Part shown: piece after piece, positions 28,591 through 36,700 of the stretch
Position numbering within the stretch: position 1 is the stretch's first letter
Layout: each line of letters opens with the position of its first letter
Origin: CAVRCA01 sp963719345
GTDB taxonomy: Bacteria; Pseudomonadota; Alphaproteobacteria; Acetobacterales; Acetobacteraceae
NCBI GenBank assembly: GCA_963719345.1
Contig: CAVRCA010000003.1
Location: 186,001 to 250,000, forward strand
Length of the DNA stretch: 64,000 nt
Direction: 5' to 3'
Position numbers and translations under genes: made by a program
Notes under the pieces: generated by a model
What the model was told of the DNA's origin: nothing
Database searches by the model: none
What the model saw: the letters and a program-made list of their open reading frames with translations, nothing else

Positions 28591-29082
28591 ATGCGGACGT
28601 TGCTGATCGTCTATCACTCCCGCACCGGCGGGGCGCGGCAGATGGCGTCGGCGGCGGCCCAGGGAGCGGCGGGCGAGCCGGAGGTCGAGGTGCGCCTGCG
28701 CCCGGCGCCGGAGACCCAGCCTGAGGAGGTGCTGGCGGCCGACGGCTACCTGTTCGTCACCCCCGAGAACCTGGCGGCAGTGGCCGGGCTGATGAAGGAT
28801 TTCTTCGACCGTGCCTACTATCCGGCGCTCGACCGCATCAATGGCCGGCCCTACGCGACGCTGGTGTGCGCCGGCAGCGACGGCCACAACGCGGCGCGCC
28901 AGATCGCCCGCATCGTCACCGGCTGGCGGCTGCGCGCCATTGCCGAACCGCTGATCGTCTGCACCCGCGCGCAGACGCCGGAGGCGATCCTGGCGGAAAA
29001 GACCATCGCGCCAGCCGAGCTGACGCGGTGCAGCGAACTCGGCGCGACGCTGGCGGCGGGTCTTGCGATGGGAGTCTTCTAG
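28591..29082 (+). CDS. Flavodoxin/NAD(P)H-dependent FMN oxidoreductase-like protein
   Basis: 163 residues. LLIVYHSRTGGARQMASA is the FMN phosphate-binding loop of the flavodoxin fold; ADGYLFVTPENLAAVAGLMK DFFDR continues as in WrbA- or FMN-reductase-like proteins. It should bind FMN and transfer electrons in the cytoplasm; its partner is unknown. It faces the flavin monooxygenase gene (convergent, 25 bases between stops), so no operon partner exists. Intact. Confidence 0.78.
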   Translation: MRTLLIVYHSRTGGARQMASAAAQGAAGEPEVEVRLRPAPETQPEEVLAADGYLFVTPENLAAVAGLMKDFFDRAYYPALDRINGRPYATLVCAGSDGHNAARQIARIVTGWRLRAIAEPLIVCTRAQTPEAILAEKTIAPAELTRCSELGATLAAGLAMGVF

Positions 29083-29107
29083 CTCGCGAAAGTGTCGCCT
29101 GGCGCGT

Positions 29108-30340
29108 CTAGGCCGAAGGGACCGCAAAGCCGGCAAGGCGGGCATAGCCGCGGACGATGGCTGCCAACTCCGCCTCCGTCGCGACGTCTTCCACCCGGGT
29201 GAAGCCAGCCGGCGAGCGGGAGGCGACCAGGTCGATCACCCGCTCCGGACCGCCGATGCGGTTCGACCGCACGACCTCGGCCGTGGCGGGGCGCCGGTCA
29301 GCCTCGTACGCCGCGAGGGCCGAGTCCGCAGCTTGGCTCGCCAGTGCGTCAGACAGGCAGCGTGCATCCATGATCGCCTGCGACGCACCGTTCGAGCCGA
29401 CCGGATACATCGGGTGAGCCGCATCGCCCAGCAACGTCACCCGCTGCTGCGTCCACCACGGGAGCGGGTCGCGGTCGCACATCGGGTATTCGTAGATTTC
29501 GGCCGTGGCGCCGATCATTGCCGCCACATCGATGAACGGAAGGTGAAGCCGTTCGGCAAGATGTCGGAAGTCCTCGAAGCGACCCGGCCTCGACCAGCTT
29601 TCCCGCGCTGCCAGCGGTTCGCCGGGCGAGGCGACGCGGGCGTAGATCACCCAATTCGTAAGCCGTCCGCCCGGCATCTGCCCCGGGCCGATCGGGTAGA
29701 GCACCAGCTTGGCCAGGGCGTCGCCCGCGACGACCATACAATCGCCGCCGTCGAACCCGGGCCAGTCGACGGCGCCCCGCCACATGGTGATGCCGTTCCA
29801 GCGGATCCCTCCATCGTCGGGGTGAAGCGCCGCCCGCACCGTGGAGTGGATGCCATCGGCCCCGACCAGCACCGTGCCCGCCTGCTCCACGATTGTGCCG
29901 TCGGGGCGTTCGAACCGGGCGACGACGCCACCCGCGTCCTGTCGCCAATCTATCAGCCGGTGTCCGCCCCGGGGTGCGGCGGCCCCGAGACGCTCGGTCG
30001 CCGTGTCCCACAGGAGGGTTTGCAGCCGGCCGCGGTGGATGGAGTATTGCGGCGTGTCGTGCCCCGCGTGCAGCCCCCGCGGCTCACGCCAGATCAACTG
30101 CCCGAGGTGGTTGGCATACGTCAATTGACGTGTGCGGACCCCGGTCATGTCCAACGCCGGCAACAGCCCGAGGCCGGCAAGTTCGCCAACCGCGTGCGGC
30201 AGGGCATTGATGCCGACCCCAGTGGGCCGCACCGCTTCGACCGCTTCGAACACCTGGCACCGGACGTGGCGCGCGTGCAGCATCAAGGCCAGCGTCAGGC
30301 CGCCGATGCCGCCGCCTGCGATCAGAACCGGGCGAGGCAT
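29108..30340 (-). CDS. FAD-dependent aromatic-type monooxygenase
   Basis: 410 residues. PVLIAGGGIGGLTLALML is the FAD dinucleotide motif, VLVGADGIHSTVRAAL the DG motif and VTLLGDAAHPMYPVGSNG the second FAD motif. These place it in the single-component group A flavoprotein hydroxylases (salicylate and hydroxybenzoate type). A substrate cannot be named. It lies 52 bases downstream of a PhyH-type dioxygenase on the same strand, so two oxygenases may act in one pathway. ATG 30340 starts exactly at the FAD fold. Confidence 0.85.
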   Translation of the reverse strand: MPRPVLIAGGGIGGLTLALMLHARHVRCQVFEAVEAVRPTGVGINALPHAVGELAGLGLLPALDMTGVRTRQLTYANHLGQLIWREPRGLHAGHDTPQYSIHRGRLQTLLWDTATERLGAAAPRGGHRLIDWRQDAGGVVARFERPDGTIVEQAGTVLVGADGIHSTVRAALHPDDGGIRWNGITMWRGAVDWPGFDGGDCMVVAGDALAKLVLYPIGPGQMPGGRLTNWVIYARVASPGEPLAARESWSRPGRFEDFRHLAERLHLPFIDVAAMIGATAEIYEYPMCDRDPLPWWTQQRVTLLGDAAHPMYPVGSNGASQAIMDARCLSDALASQAADSALAAYEADRRPATAEVVRSNRIGGPERVIDLVASRSPAGFTRVEDVATEAELAAIVRGYARLAGFAVPSA

Positions 30341-30392
30341 GAGCGTACAGGCTGCCTGGACCGCAGCCTTGCAAGCGAAGCCGTCGGCGGCC

Positions 30393-31193
30393 TCAGGCCG
30401 CCTTGGGGCGGGCCGCTTGCGCGTATCGGAGCAGTTCGTCGGGCCGCACCGGCTGGATCGGCGCAAAATCCTGGTGCGCGATCCACTCGGCGCGGGTCGG
30501 CTTGCGGATGTGGTTGGAAACCGCGTTCAGCGTCAGATAGACGATCTTGCGCGAGTACGGCGTGATGTTGCCGGCCGAGCCGTGCACGAGGTTGCCGTGG
30601 AACATCAGCACCCCGCCCGGCTTGCCGATCGGCGTCACGATGCCGCCCTCCTCGACCAGCTTGGTGACCGTCTCATTGTCCAAGGTCCAGAGCGGATAGG
30701 AGGTGGTGCTGAGGTCGTGCCCGGCGGCCAGGGTGCCGTGGCGCTGGCTGCGCGGAACCAGCATCAGCGGCCCGTTGATGTGCGTGACCTCGTCGAGAAA
30801 CACGGAAATGTTCATCGCCCGCGGCTCGGGCATCCCATCATCACGATGCCAGGTGCCGAAATCCTGGTGCCATTGCCAGACCTCGCCGTCGAACGCGGAT
30901 TTGGCGTTGATCTTGAACTGGTGCATGTAGAGGTGCTCGCCGAACAGCTGCTCGACGGGCTCGATCAGGCGCGGGTCGGCGCCCAGAATCTGGAACGCCC
31001 GGTTGTAGGTGTGGGCGGCGAAGGCGGTGCGCGGCGCGCCCGATTTCTCCAGCCAGATCTCCTCGCGCTTGGTGCGGAACAGCGCCTGGGCTTCATCGCG
31101 CAGCGCGCCGACCTCCTCGGCGGAGAACAATTCCGGCAGGAACAGCCAGCCTTCCGTCTCGAATTGGCGGATCTGGTCGATGCTGAGCTTCAT
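30393..31193 (-). CDS. Phytanoyl-CoA dioxygenase (PhyH) family protein
   Basis: 266 residues. Fe(II)/2-oxoglutarate oxygenase with the metal motif in WQWHQDFGTWHRDDGM (HxD) and the distal His in LMFHGNLVHGSAGN. LMLVPRSQRHG follows the family pattern. Overall it resembles PhyH proteins related to ectoine hydroxylase, but no ectoine genes are present, so the substrate is open. ATG 31193 has GGAGG seven bases before it (a GTG three bases earlier is weaker). It is the first gene of a pair with the flavin monooxygenase. Confidence 0.85.
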   Translation of the reverse strand: MKLSIDQIRQFETEGWLFLPELFSAEEVGALRDEAQALFRTKREEIWLEKSGAPRTAFAAHTYNRAFQILGADPRLIEPVEQLFGEHLYMHQFKINAKSAFDGEVWQWHQDFGTWHRDDGMPEPRAMNISVFLDEVTHINGPLMLVPRSQRHGTLAAGHDLSTTSYPLWTLDNETVTKLVEEGGIVTPIGKPGGVLMFHGNLVHGSAGNITPYSRKIVYLTLNAVSNHIRKPTRAEWIAHQDFAPIQPVRPDELLRYAQAARPKAA

Positions 31194-31260
31194 CACGCGC
31201 CCTCCGTGCTGATTTGACCTGAAACTAGCCCGGATGTCGTTGGTTGCCTATCGGGGGTGC

Positions 31261-32199
31261 CTATCGGGCCGGGCCAATCGGAAGCGCCGTCTGGCCGAGC
31301 ACCCAGCCCTCCCAGCGCAGGATCCAGGGATCGTCGGGGGCGGTGTCCGGCCGGTTGCCGGCGATAACATTGAGGACGCACAGCAGCCCGAGCAGACTGT
31401 CGAACCGATCCTCCCCGGCAGCATCCGCCCCGAACCCTTCGATGATGCGGGCCTGGAGCATTGCGTCCGGCACGGCATCCAGTCGGGCCAACGAAGCGAA
31501 CAGGGGGGCGGCGATGGCGGCCCGATCCGTCTGGCGGCGCTTGCTGCCACGGAGAATGAGTCCCAGATGGCGCATCGCCTCCGCCGGATAGGTCTCCGCC
31601 ACCGCGATCGTGCCCGGAGCAAGCAGCGCCCGGAACGGACCTTCGAACGGCCAGAGGCGGATCGGCCGACCGGCCGCAAGGGCGGGGATGAGCATGTCGC
31701 GCCAGGCGCTGACCGCCGCCTTGCCCGTCTGGTTGGCGCCGAGCGTCCAGAACAGCGGCGCGCCCGCCGGCCGCTCAGCGGTGGCACGGTCGCACGCCCG
31801 GCGGAGCGAGAGCGGACCGTCGAAGCCGAGCGCGGTCGCGTGTAGCGATTGCCGCATCCCGCGGATGCCGTGGCGTGGATAGAACGGCCGCTCGGGCGTC
31901 ACCTGTTCGAGCGTGGCCGCGATCTCGAAGAAGGGCGCTGCCGGATCGAGTTTGCGCAGGAAGGCGGAAAAGTCCGCCTCCGGCCGGCCAGCGGCGTAGT
32001 GGCGCGGCACACCAAGCGGGAGATCGAGCCCGAGCGCGACCGGCGCACCCTCTGCTTCCCCAAGCAGCGCGGCGAAAAAGCGGCCAACGGCGCCGACCGG
32101 CCGGGGAGCGGCAACCGTCCACCCATCGAGCCGCTCCCGGGCGACCGTCACCCACCGCTTCCTCGGGTCGGCGCTCCAATCGGCGTGCGCAGCCAGCAT
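31261..32199 (-). CDS. DUF429 family protein
   Basis: 312 residues. DUF429 proteins have an RNase H-like fold with acidic residues; here the early block APVALGLDLPLGVPRHYA and the later IAVAETYPAEAMRHLGL match the family's conserved Asp and Glu positions. Many are annotated predicted nucleases without proof. ATG 32199 follows GAGAGATA. It is divergent from the glycosyltransferase-methyltransferase gene (88 bases) and lies upstream of, but probably apart from, the PhyH gene. Confidence 0.7.
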   Translation of the reverse strand: MLAAHADWSADPRKRWVTVARERLDGWTVAAPRPVGAVGRFFAALLGEAEGAPVALGLDLPLGVPRHYAAGRPEADFSAFLRKLDPAAPFFEIAATLEQVTPERPFYPRHGIRGMRQSLHATALGFDGPLSLRRACDRATAERPAGAPLFWTLGANQTGKAAVSAWRDMLIPALAAGRPIRLWPFEGPFRALLAPGTIAVAETYPAEAMRHLGLILRGSKRRQTDRAAIAAPLFASLARLDAVPDAMLQARIIEGFGADAAGEDRFDSLLGLLCVLNVIAGNRPDTAPDDPWILRWEGWVLGQTALPIGPAR

Positions 32200-32286
32200 T
32201 ATCTCTCGCCCGCGCTTGCGCATACGAGCGCACTTTGGTTGTAAGAGAGTTGGGAATACGCCCTGGAGTTGAGGAGCAACACGGCG

Positions 32287-33765
32287 TTGAGAATCGGCAT
32301 CGGGGTCATAACCTACAACCGGCGTGACGTGGTGATGGCCACCGTCGAGCGGGTGCTCGCCCACACGCATCCTGATCGCGAGATCGTCGTGGCGGATGAC
32401 GGCTCACGCGACGGCACCGCCGCGGCTCTCCGCTCGATCGGTGTCGCGGTGATCACCGGCGCCAACATGGGCATCGCGTGGAACAAGAACCGCGCCTTGT
32501 TCCACCTGATCACGGTGCGCGGCTGCGATGTCGCCATCCTGCTCGAGGACGATGCGCGGCCCACCGCGGACGGGTGGGAGGAAGCCTGGTCCGTTTGCGC
32601 GAGGCGCTACGGCCACGTGAACTACGCCGGCGACTGGATCCGGCACACTTTCCTGTCCGGCTCCGGTACCACCGAAGATCCGGCTTGGGGCACCAACGTG
32701 ACCGCCCAGTGCAGTGCGTATAGCCGCGAGGCGATTGCCTTCGTCGGCTATATGGACACCCGCTTCAAGGGTTACGGCTACGAGCATGTCGAACACAGTT
32801 TTCGCCTCTCGCGTCTTGGCTACGGCGGCGAGCGCAGTACCGACGCGGTCGATCACCGTTTCCGCTCGGTGATGCTGACCGGCGATGTCGAAGTCGTGGC
32901 GGCGTCCAGCCATGGCACTCAAGAGGACATCCGGCGCAACGAGAAGCTGTGCGGCGCCATCATGAAGGGTCCGGTGTTCCGCCAAGCCTGGCAGACCGAC
33001 GCCGAGATGGAGCAGCTGCGCGCCGAGCTCGCCGCCGTGGCGCCGTCCAGCCATCCCCGCCCGACCAGGAGCCCGCCGATGGAAGCCGACCGCCCCGTAC
33101 GCCGCCACGTCATCGACCGGCTCTATCGTGGTGTCGATCCGATCGGCGGCATCCCCGCCGGGCTGTATGCCCGCGACCTGCAGGGCTGGAACTCGCAGCA
33201 CCCGTTCCTGGCCGACGCGGTGTCGCGGCATCGGCCGCGGATCGCGGTCGAGATCGGCGTCTGGAAGGGCGGCTCGACGGTTTCCATGGCACGGGCGATG
33301 CAGCGGCTCGAGCTCGATGCGGTGGTGATCGCGGTCGATACCTGGCTGGGGTCCTGGGACCACTGGGTGCAGGACAAGTGGTTCCCGGAGATCGCGTTGC
33401 TGAACGGCTATCCCGCGCTGTTCCACAAATTCGCCGCCAACATCGTCGGCGAGGGCTTGCAGGCGCATGTCGTGCCGCTGCCGCTCGACAGCGCCAACGC
33501 TGCCGAGGTGCTGAGCCGGTTCGGCCTGTCCGCCGGCGTGATCCACATCGACGGCGGTCACGATTATGCGGCGGTGCGGGCGGATCTTGAGCGCTGGTGG
33601 CCGCTGCTGCTGCCGGGCGGGGCGATGATCCTCGACGACTACATCGCCGACGGCAGCGTCTGGCCGGAGGTCAAGCGCGCCGTGGAGGAGTTCTTCGCCC
33701 ACACGCCGCACGCCTCGTTCGAGGCGCTGCACCCCAAGGCGCTGGTCGTCAAGCCGGACCGTTGA
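32287..33765 (+). CDS. Fused glycosyltransferase and class I methyltransferase
   Basis: About 492 residues in one frame. Residues 1-240 are a GT-A glycosyltransferase: IGVITYNRRDVVMATVERVL, IVVADDGSRDGT, VAILLEDDARPT (acidic metal motif) and GYGYEHVEHSFRLSRLG. Residues 255-275 are a linker (SSHPRPTRSPP). Residues about 310-490 are a class I SAM-dependent domain: PRIAVEIGVWKGGSTVSMAR, VVIAVDTWLGSW, VIHIDGGHDYAAVRADLERW and GAMILDDY. A TTG at 32287 preceded by AGGAG about ten bases upstream is the likely start; TTG 32269 is possible. The domain pair suggests glycosylation and methylation of the same glycan or lipid. No neighbouring glycan gene is seen. Confidence 0.75.
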   Translation: MRIGIGVITYNRRDVVMATVERVLAHTHPDREIVVADDGSRDGTAAALRSIGVAVITGANMGIAWNKNRALFHLITVRGCDVAILLEDDARPTADGWEEAWSVCARRYGHVNYAGDWIRHTFLSGSGTTEDPAWGTNVTAQCSAYSREAIAFVGYMDTRFKGYGYEHVEHSFRLSRLGYGGERSTDAVDHRFRSVMLTGDVEVVAASSHGTQEDIRRNEKLCGAIMKGPVFRQAWQTDAEMEQLRAELAAVAPSSHPRPTRSPPMEADRPVRRHVIDRLYRGVDPIGGIPAGLYARDLQGWNSQHPFLADAVSRHRPRIAVEIGVWKGGSTVSMARAMQRLELDAVVIAVDTWLGSWDHWVQDKWFPEIALLNGYPALFHKFAANIVGEGLQAHVVPLPLDSANAAEVLSRFGLSAGVIHIDGGHDYAAVRADLERWWPLLLPGGAMILDDYIADGSVWPEVKRAVEEFFAHTPHASFEALHPKALVVKPDR

Positions 33766-33767
33766 AC

Positions 33768-34013
33768 CTAAAGCGGCTTCTGAGCCCGCTCGATCAACCG
33801 TGTGAAAAAGTTGTTTTTCTTAGCTTTGGGCGGCTCGGCAGCCTTCTGACGCGCCCGCGCCTCCGCCTCCAGATGGCGCTGCTTGCTGTCGAGCCACCGC
33901 TCCAGGCTCATGCCGGCCTTGGCCGCGCGCTTGGCTTCGTAGGCACGCTGCCCCTCAGTCAAGGGCCGGGTTTCGTCTTGCCGCTCGTCTTGCCGCTCAT
34001 GGACCCAATCCAT
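33768..34013 (-). CDS. Small conserved-looking hypothetical protein
   Basis: 81 residues, highly charged and predicted helical: LTEGQRAYEAKRAAKAGMSL then RWLDSKQRHLEAEARARQK. It ends in a basic tail KKNNFFTRLIERAQKPL. Family unknown to me. It follows the ABC permease gene; a TTG at 34037 overlapping the permease stop (TTGA) would add eight residues and translational coupling. ATG 34013 is the conservative start. No signal peptide or membrane helix. Confidence 0.5.
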   Translation of the reverse strand: MDWVHERQDERQDETRPLTEGQRAYEAKRAAKAGMSLERWLDSKQRHLEAEARARQKAAEPPKAKKNNFFTRLIERAQKPL

Positions 34014-34033
34014 GCCAGGGCGGCGACCGGCGT

Positions 34034-34807
34034 TCAAGCCATCCCCTGCCGGCGCAGCACGGCGCGGGCGAATGCGCCGAGGGCGGCATTGATCGCTATG
34101 CCCGCGCCGGCCAGCAGCACGAGGGCGGCGAACATGCGGGGCACCTGCAGGCGGAACCCGGCCTCCTGGATGGTGTAGGCGAGCCCGCTGGCGACCCCGC
34201 CGGAGCCGGCGACGAACTCGGCCACTACCGCCCCAACCAGCGCGAGCCCGCCGGAGATCCGCAACCCCGCGAGGAAATAGGCCAGCGCCGACGGCGCGCG
34301 CAGCAGGCGGAGCGTCTGCCAGCGCCCGGCGCCGTAGAGGCGGAACAGGTCGGCAAGCTCGGCCGGCGCCGAGGCGAGCCCCGCGGCGGTGTTGGCCAAC
34401 ACCGGAAAGAACGCCACGATCGTCGCGCTCACCACCAGCACGATGAGCGTGCTGAGCCGGGGAGAGGTGACCAGATAGCCCACCCAGATGATCACCAGCG
34501 GCACGATGGCGACGATCGGGGTGACTTGCAGCACCACCGCCCAGGGCTGGATCGCCGCCTGGGCGAGCCGACTGACCGACATCGCCAACGCCAAGCCGGC
34601 GCCCAGGAGGGCGGCGACCAGGAGGGCGATGGCCGTCACCGTGAGGGTCGAGCCAAGGGCGGCGAGCAACCCCAGCGGATCGGCGGCGAAGGCCCGCCCG
34701 ATCGCGAGCGGGCCGGGCACGATGTAGGCGGGGACGCCGGTGATCCGCACCGCCGCCTCCCAGGCCAGCAGGGCCACCAAGCCGAACAGGGCCGGGGCCG
34801 CTCTCAT
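34034..34807 (-). CDS. ABC transporter permease (ThiX/SsuC type)
   Basis: 257 residues with about six membrane helices. The EAA loop reads FRLYGAGRWQTLRLLRAP, then SALAYFLAGLRISGGLALVG. It belongs with the ATPase at 34804-35550 (four-base overlap) and the NMT1-type binding protein upstream. Substrate follows the binding protein: a thiamine-precursor-like pyrimidine is the best guess. The last helix and RAVLRRQGMA finish the protein, with a small hypothetical gene downstream. Confidence 0.88.
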   Translation of the reverse strand: MRAAPALFGLVALLAWEAAVRITGVPAYIVPGPLAIGRAFAADPLGLLAALGSTLTVTAIALLVAALLGAGLALAMSVSRLAQAAIQPWAVVLQVTPIVAIVPLVIIWVGYLVTSPRLSTLIVLVVSATIVAFFPVLANTAAGLASAPAELADLFRLYGAGRWQTLRLLRAPSALAYFLAGLRISGGLALVGAVVAEFVAGSGGVASGLAYTIQEAGFRLQVPRMFAALVLLAGAGIAINAALGAFARAVLRRQGMA

Positions 34808-35550
34808 GCGGCGAGCAGCGCCCGCTCCATCGCCCGCGTCACCTGCGCGACCAGCCCGGCATAGGCGGGATCAAGCCGCGTCTCGGCGGAGGCGGCGGCC
34901 AACGGGGAAACGATCTCGGCGGCGATCCGGCCGGGGCGCGGGGTCATCAGGACGACGCGGCGGGCCAGGAAGCAGGCCTCGTAGATCGAATGGGTGACGA
35001 ACACGACTGTGCAGCCGAGTTCGCGCCAGAGCGCCAGCAGGTCGGCTTGCAGCTTGTGGCGGGTGAACTCGTCGAGCGCTGCGAACGGCTCGTCGAGCAG
35101 CAGCAGCCGCGGCCTCGTGACCAGGGCGCGGGCGATGGACACCCGCATCCGCATCCCGCCCGACAGAGCGCGCGGCCGGGCGTGCTCGAAGCCGGCAAGT
35201 CCGACATGGGCGAGGGCGTCGCGCACCGTCGGCAGCGCCCGCGCCCTCGCCATGCCGCGCAGCCGGAGCGGCAGGTAGACGTTGTCTTCCGCGCTGGCCC
35301 AGGGCAGCAGCGTGGCGTCCTGAAAGACCACGCCAACCTCGCCCGGGCGGGGCGCGTGGCCGTCGTCCCAGTCGAGCGCGCCGGCATCCGGCCGGTCGAG
35401 CCCGGCAATCAGCCGCAGCAGGGTCGATTTGCCGCAGCCGGAAGGACCGAGCAGTGCGACGAAATCGCCCGCCTCCAGCCGCAGCCCGACATCGCGCAAC
35501 GCCTCCACTCCGCCCGGAAAGCGGCGCCCGAGTGCCTGGACGGTCAGCAC
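34804..35550 (-). CDS. ABC transporter ATP-binding protein (NMT1-linked)
   Basis: 248 residues. Walker A GPSGCGKST, Q-loop VVFQDATLLPW, signature LSGGMRMRVSIARALV, Walker B LLLLDEPFAALD and H-loop VFVTHSIYEA are intact. It starts at GTG 35550, just after the binding protein stop at 35553, with no clear Shine-Dalgarno of its own, and overlaps the permease start by four bases. It drives the importer of the adjacent NMT1/ThiY-type binding protein. Confidence 0.9.
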   Translation of the reverse strand: MLTVQALGRRFPGGVEALRDVGLRLEAGDFVALLGPSGCGKSTLLRLIAGLDRPDAGALDWDDGHAPRPGEVGVVFQDATLLPWASAEDNVYLPLRLRGMARARALPTVRDALAHVGLAGFEHARPRALSGGMRMRVSIARALVTRPRLLLLDEPFAALDEFTRHKLQADLLALWRELGCTVVFVTHSIYEACFLARRVVLMTPRPGRIAAEIVSPLAAASAETRLDPAYAGLVAQVTRAMERALLAA

Positions 35551-35552
35551 CT

Positions 35553-36545
35553 CTACGGTTTGGCGGCGAGGCCGACCCGCTTGTTGACGAATTGCAGCGT
35601 GTAGGCGCGGGTGGGATCGATGGAGGCAGGATAGAGGCCGGCCTTGACCATGGACTGCGCGAACTCCTGCCAGCGCGCGGCGGTCATGGCGCCGATCCCG
35701 TCCTTGACGGCGTCGCCGGACACCACGACGCCGTGCTGCTTCATCGAATCGCGGCCGTTGGCGATCAGCGCGTCGGTCATCTCGGGGTTGGCCTGCTTGA
35801 TCAGGGCGTTGCCGGGCGCCGGATCGCCGTCGAGATACGAATACCAGCCCTCGATCGAGGCATCGACGAAGCGCTGCACGAGGTCGGGGTTTTGGGCGAT
35901 CAGCTTGTCCGAGGTGCCGATCAGGCTGCCGTAGCCGGTGTAGCCGGCGTCGGCGATCAGCAGCACCACCGGCTGCTCGCCGGTTGCTTGGCGGATCGTG
36001 AACGGCTCGGAGCCGAGAAAACCCTGCTGGATCGCGCCCTTGTCGGCCAGGAACGGCTGCAGGTTGAAGGTGTACGGCCGCACCTGGGCGTCGGTGAAGC
36101 CGAAGCGGGCTTTCAGGAAGTTCCACCAGCCGGCGCGGGTGTCGGCGCTGATCATGATCGGCTTGCCGCGCATCGCCTCGAAACTGTCGTTGCCGGCGCC
36201 GGGATGGGCAATCAGCACCGCCGGCTCCTTCTGGAAGATGGCGGCAACCGCGCGGTACGGCACGTCCTGCTGCACCAGGTTGAGTGCCAGCAGGCTGTTG
36301 GAGATGATCGCGAAGTCGAGTTGGCCGGAGACCAGGAGCTGCAGGTGGTTCACCTGCGGGCCGCCCTGCTCGATCGTCACGTCGAGCCCGTGCTTGCGAT
36401 AGATGCCGGTCGCCACCGCTTGGTAGAAGCCGCCGTATTCCGCCTCGGCGGTCCAGTCGATGCCGAAACGGATTTTTTCCTGTGCCCGCACCGGCGTTGC
36501 CAGGACGAGAGTGACGGCAAGCAGACAGAGCGAAAGCGCCCTCAC
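35553..36545 (-). CDS. ABC substrate-binding protein, NMT1/THI5-like (ThiY type)
   Basis: About 330 residues. A signal peptide (VRALSLCLLAVTLVLATPVRA) precedes IRFGIDWTAEAEYGGFYQA, GLDVTIEQGGPQVNHLQLLV SGQLDFAI and QGFLGSEPF, which match the NMT1/THI5-like family; bacterial ThiY binds a thiamine-pyrimidine precursor. GTG 36545 is chosen because GAGGG precedes it and the open frame further upstream (to 36635) merely reads through a repeated palindrome. No TPP riboswitch was recognised upstream. The gene heads the operon with ATPase and permease and is divergent from the SDR operon at 36701. Confidence 0.8.
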   Translation of the reverse strand: MRALSLCLLAVTLVLATPVRAQEKIRFGIDWTAEAEYGGFYQAVATGIYRKHGLDVTIEQGGPQVNHLQLLVSGQLDFAIISNSLLALNLVQQDVPYRAVAAIFQKEPAVLIAHPGAGNDSFEAMRGKPIMISADTRAGWWNFLKARFGFTDAQVRPYTFNLQPFLADKGAIQQGFLGSEPFTIRQATGEQPVVLLIADAGYTGYGSLIGTSDKLIAQNPDLVQRFVDASIEGWYSYLDGDPAPGNALIKQANPEMTDALIANGRDSMKQHGVVVSGDAVKDGIGAMTAARWQEFAQSMVKAGLYPASIDPTRAYTLQFVNKRVGLAAKP

Positions 36546-36614
36546 CCAACCCTCTTCCCGAAGGGAACGGCTTTTTCCACCCCATCTTCCTCCGAAGGAG
36601 GGTCGGGATGAGGG
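36539..36614. repeat. Intergenic palindrome of the dispersed CCCTCA type
   Basis: Imperfect inverted repeat with 16-17 base arms: CCCTCACCCAACCCTC on the left and, as reverse complement of the right arm, CCCTCATCCCGACCCTC. One extra base and one mismatch separate the arms. This sequence type is dispersed in the intergenic DNA of many GC-rich proteobacteria. It overlaps the GTG start and ribosome site of the ThiY-type gene, so its hairpin could affect translation. Only one full copy is in this window. Confidence 0.6.
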
Positions 36615-36700
36615 TTTCGCCTTACCGTCCATCATGCACTCAACTCCCCACGTCAGCGTGTGATTAGGCCGAGTCGCGCCGCATCGGCTATATCCCGCCG

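Noticed and set aside
30393..31193. Ectoine hydroxylase EctD
   Set aside because: The fold is similar but ectABC are absent; only the PhyH family call is safe.
34804..36585. Long minus-strand frame extending the ABC ATPase upstream over the binding protein
   Set aside because: The upstream part is a shadow of the NMT1-type binding gene; the ATPase homology begins only at 35550.
36546..36700. Possible TPP riboswitch upstream of the ThiY-type operon
   Set aside because: No conserved thi-box pattern was seen; the notable structure is the dispersed palindrome.
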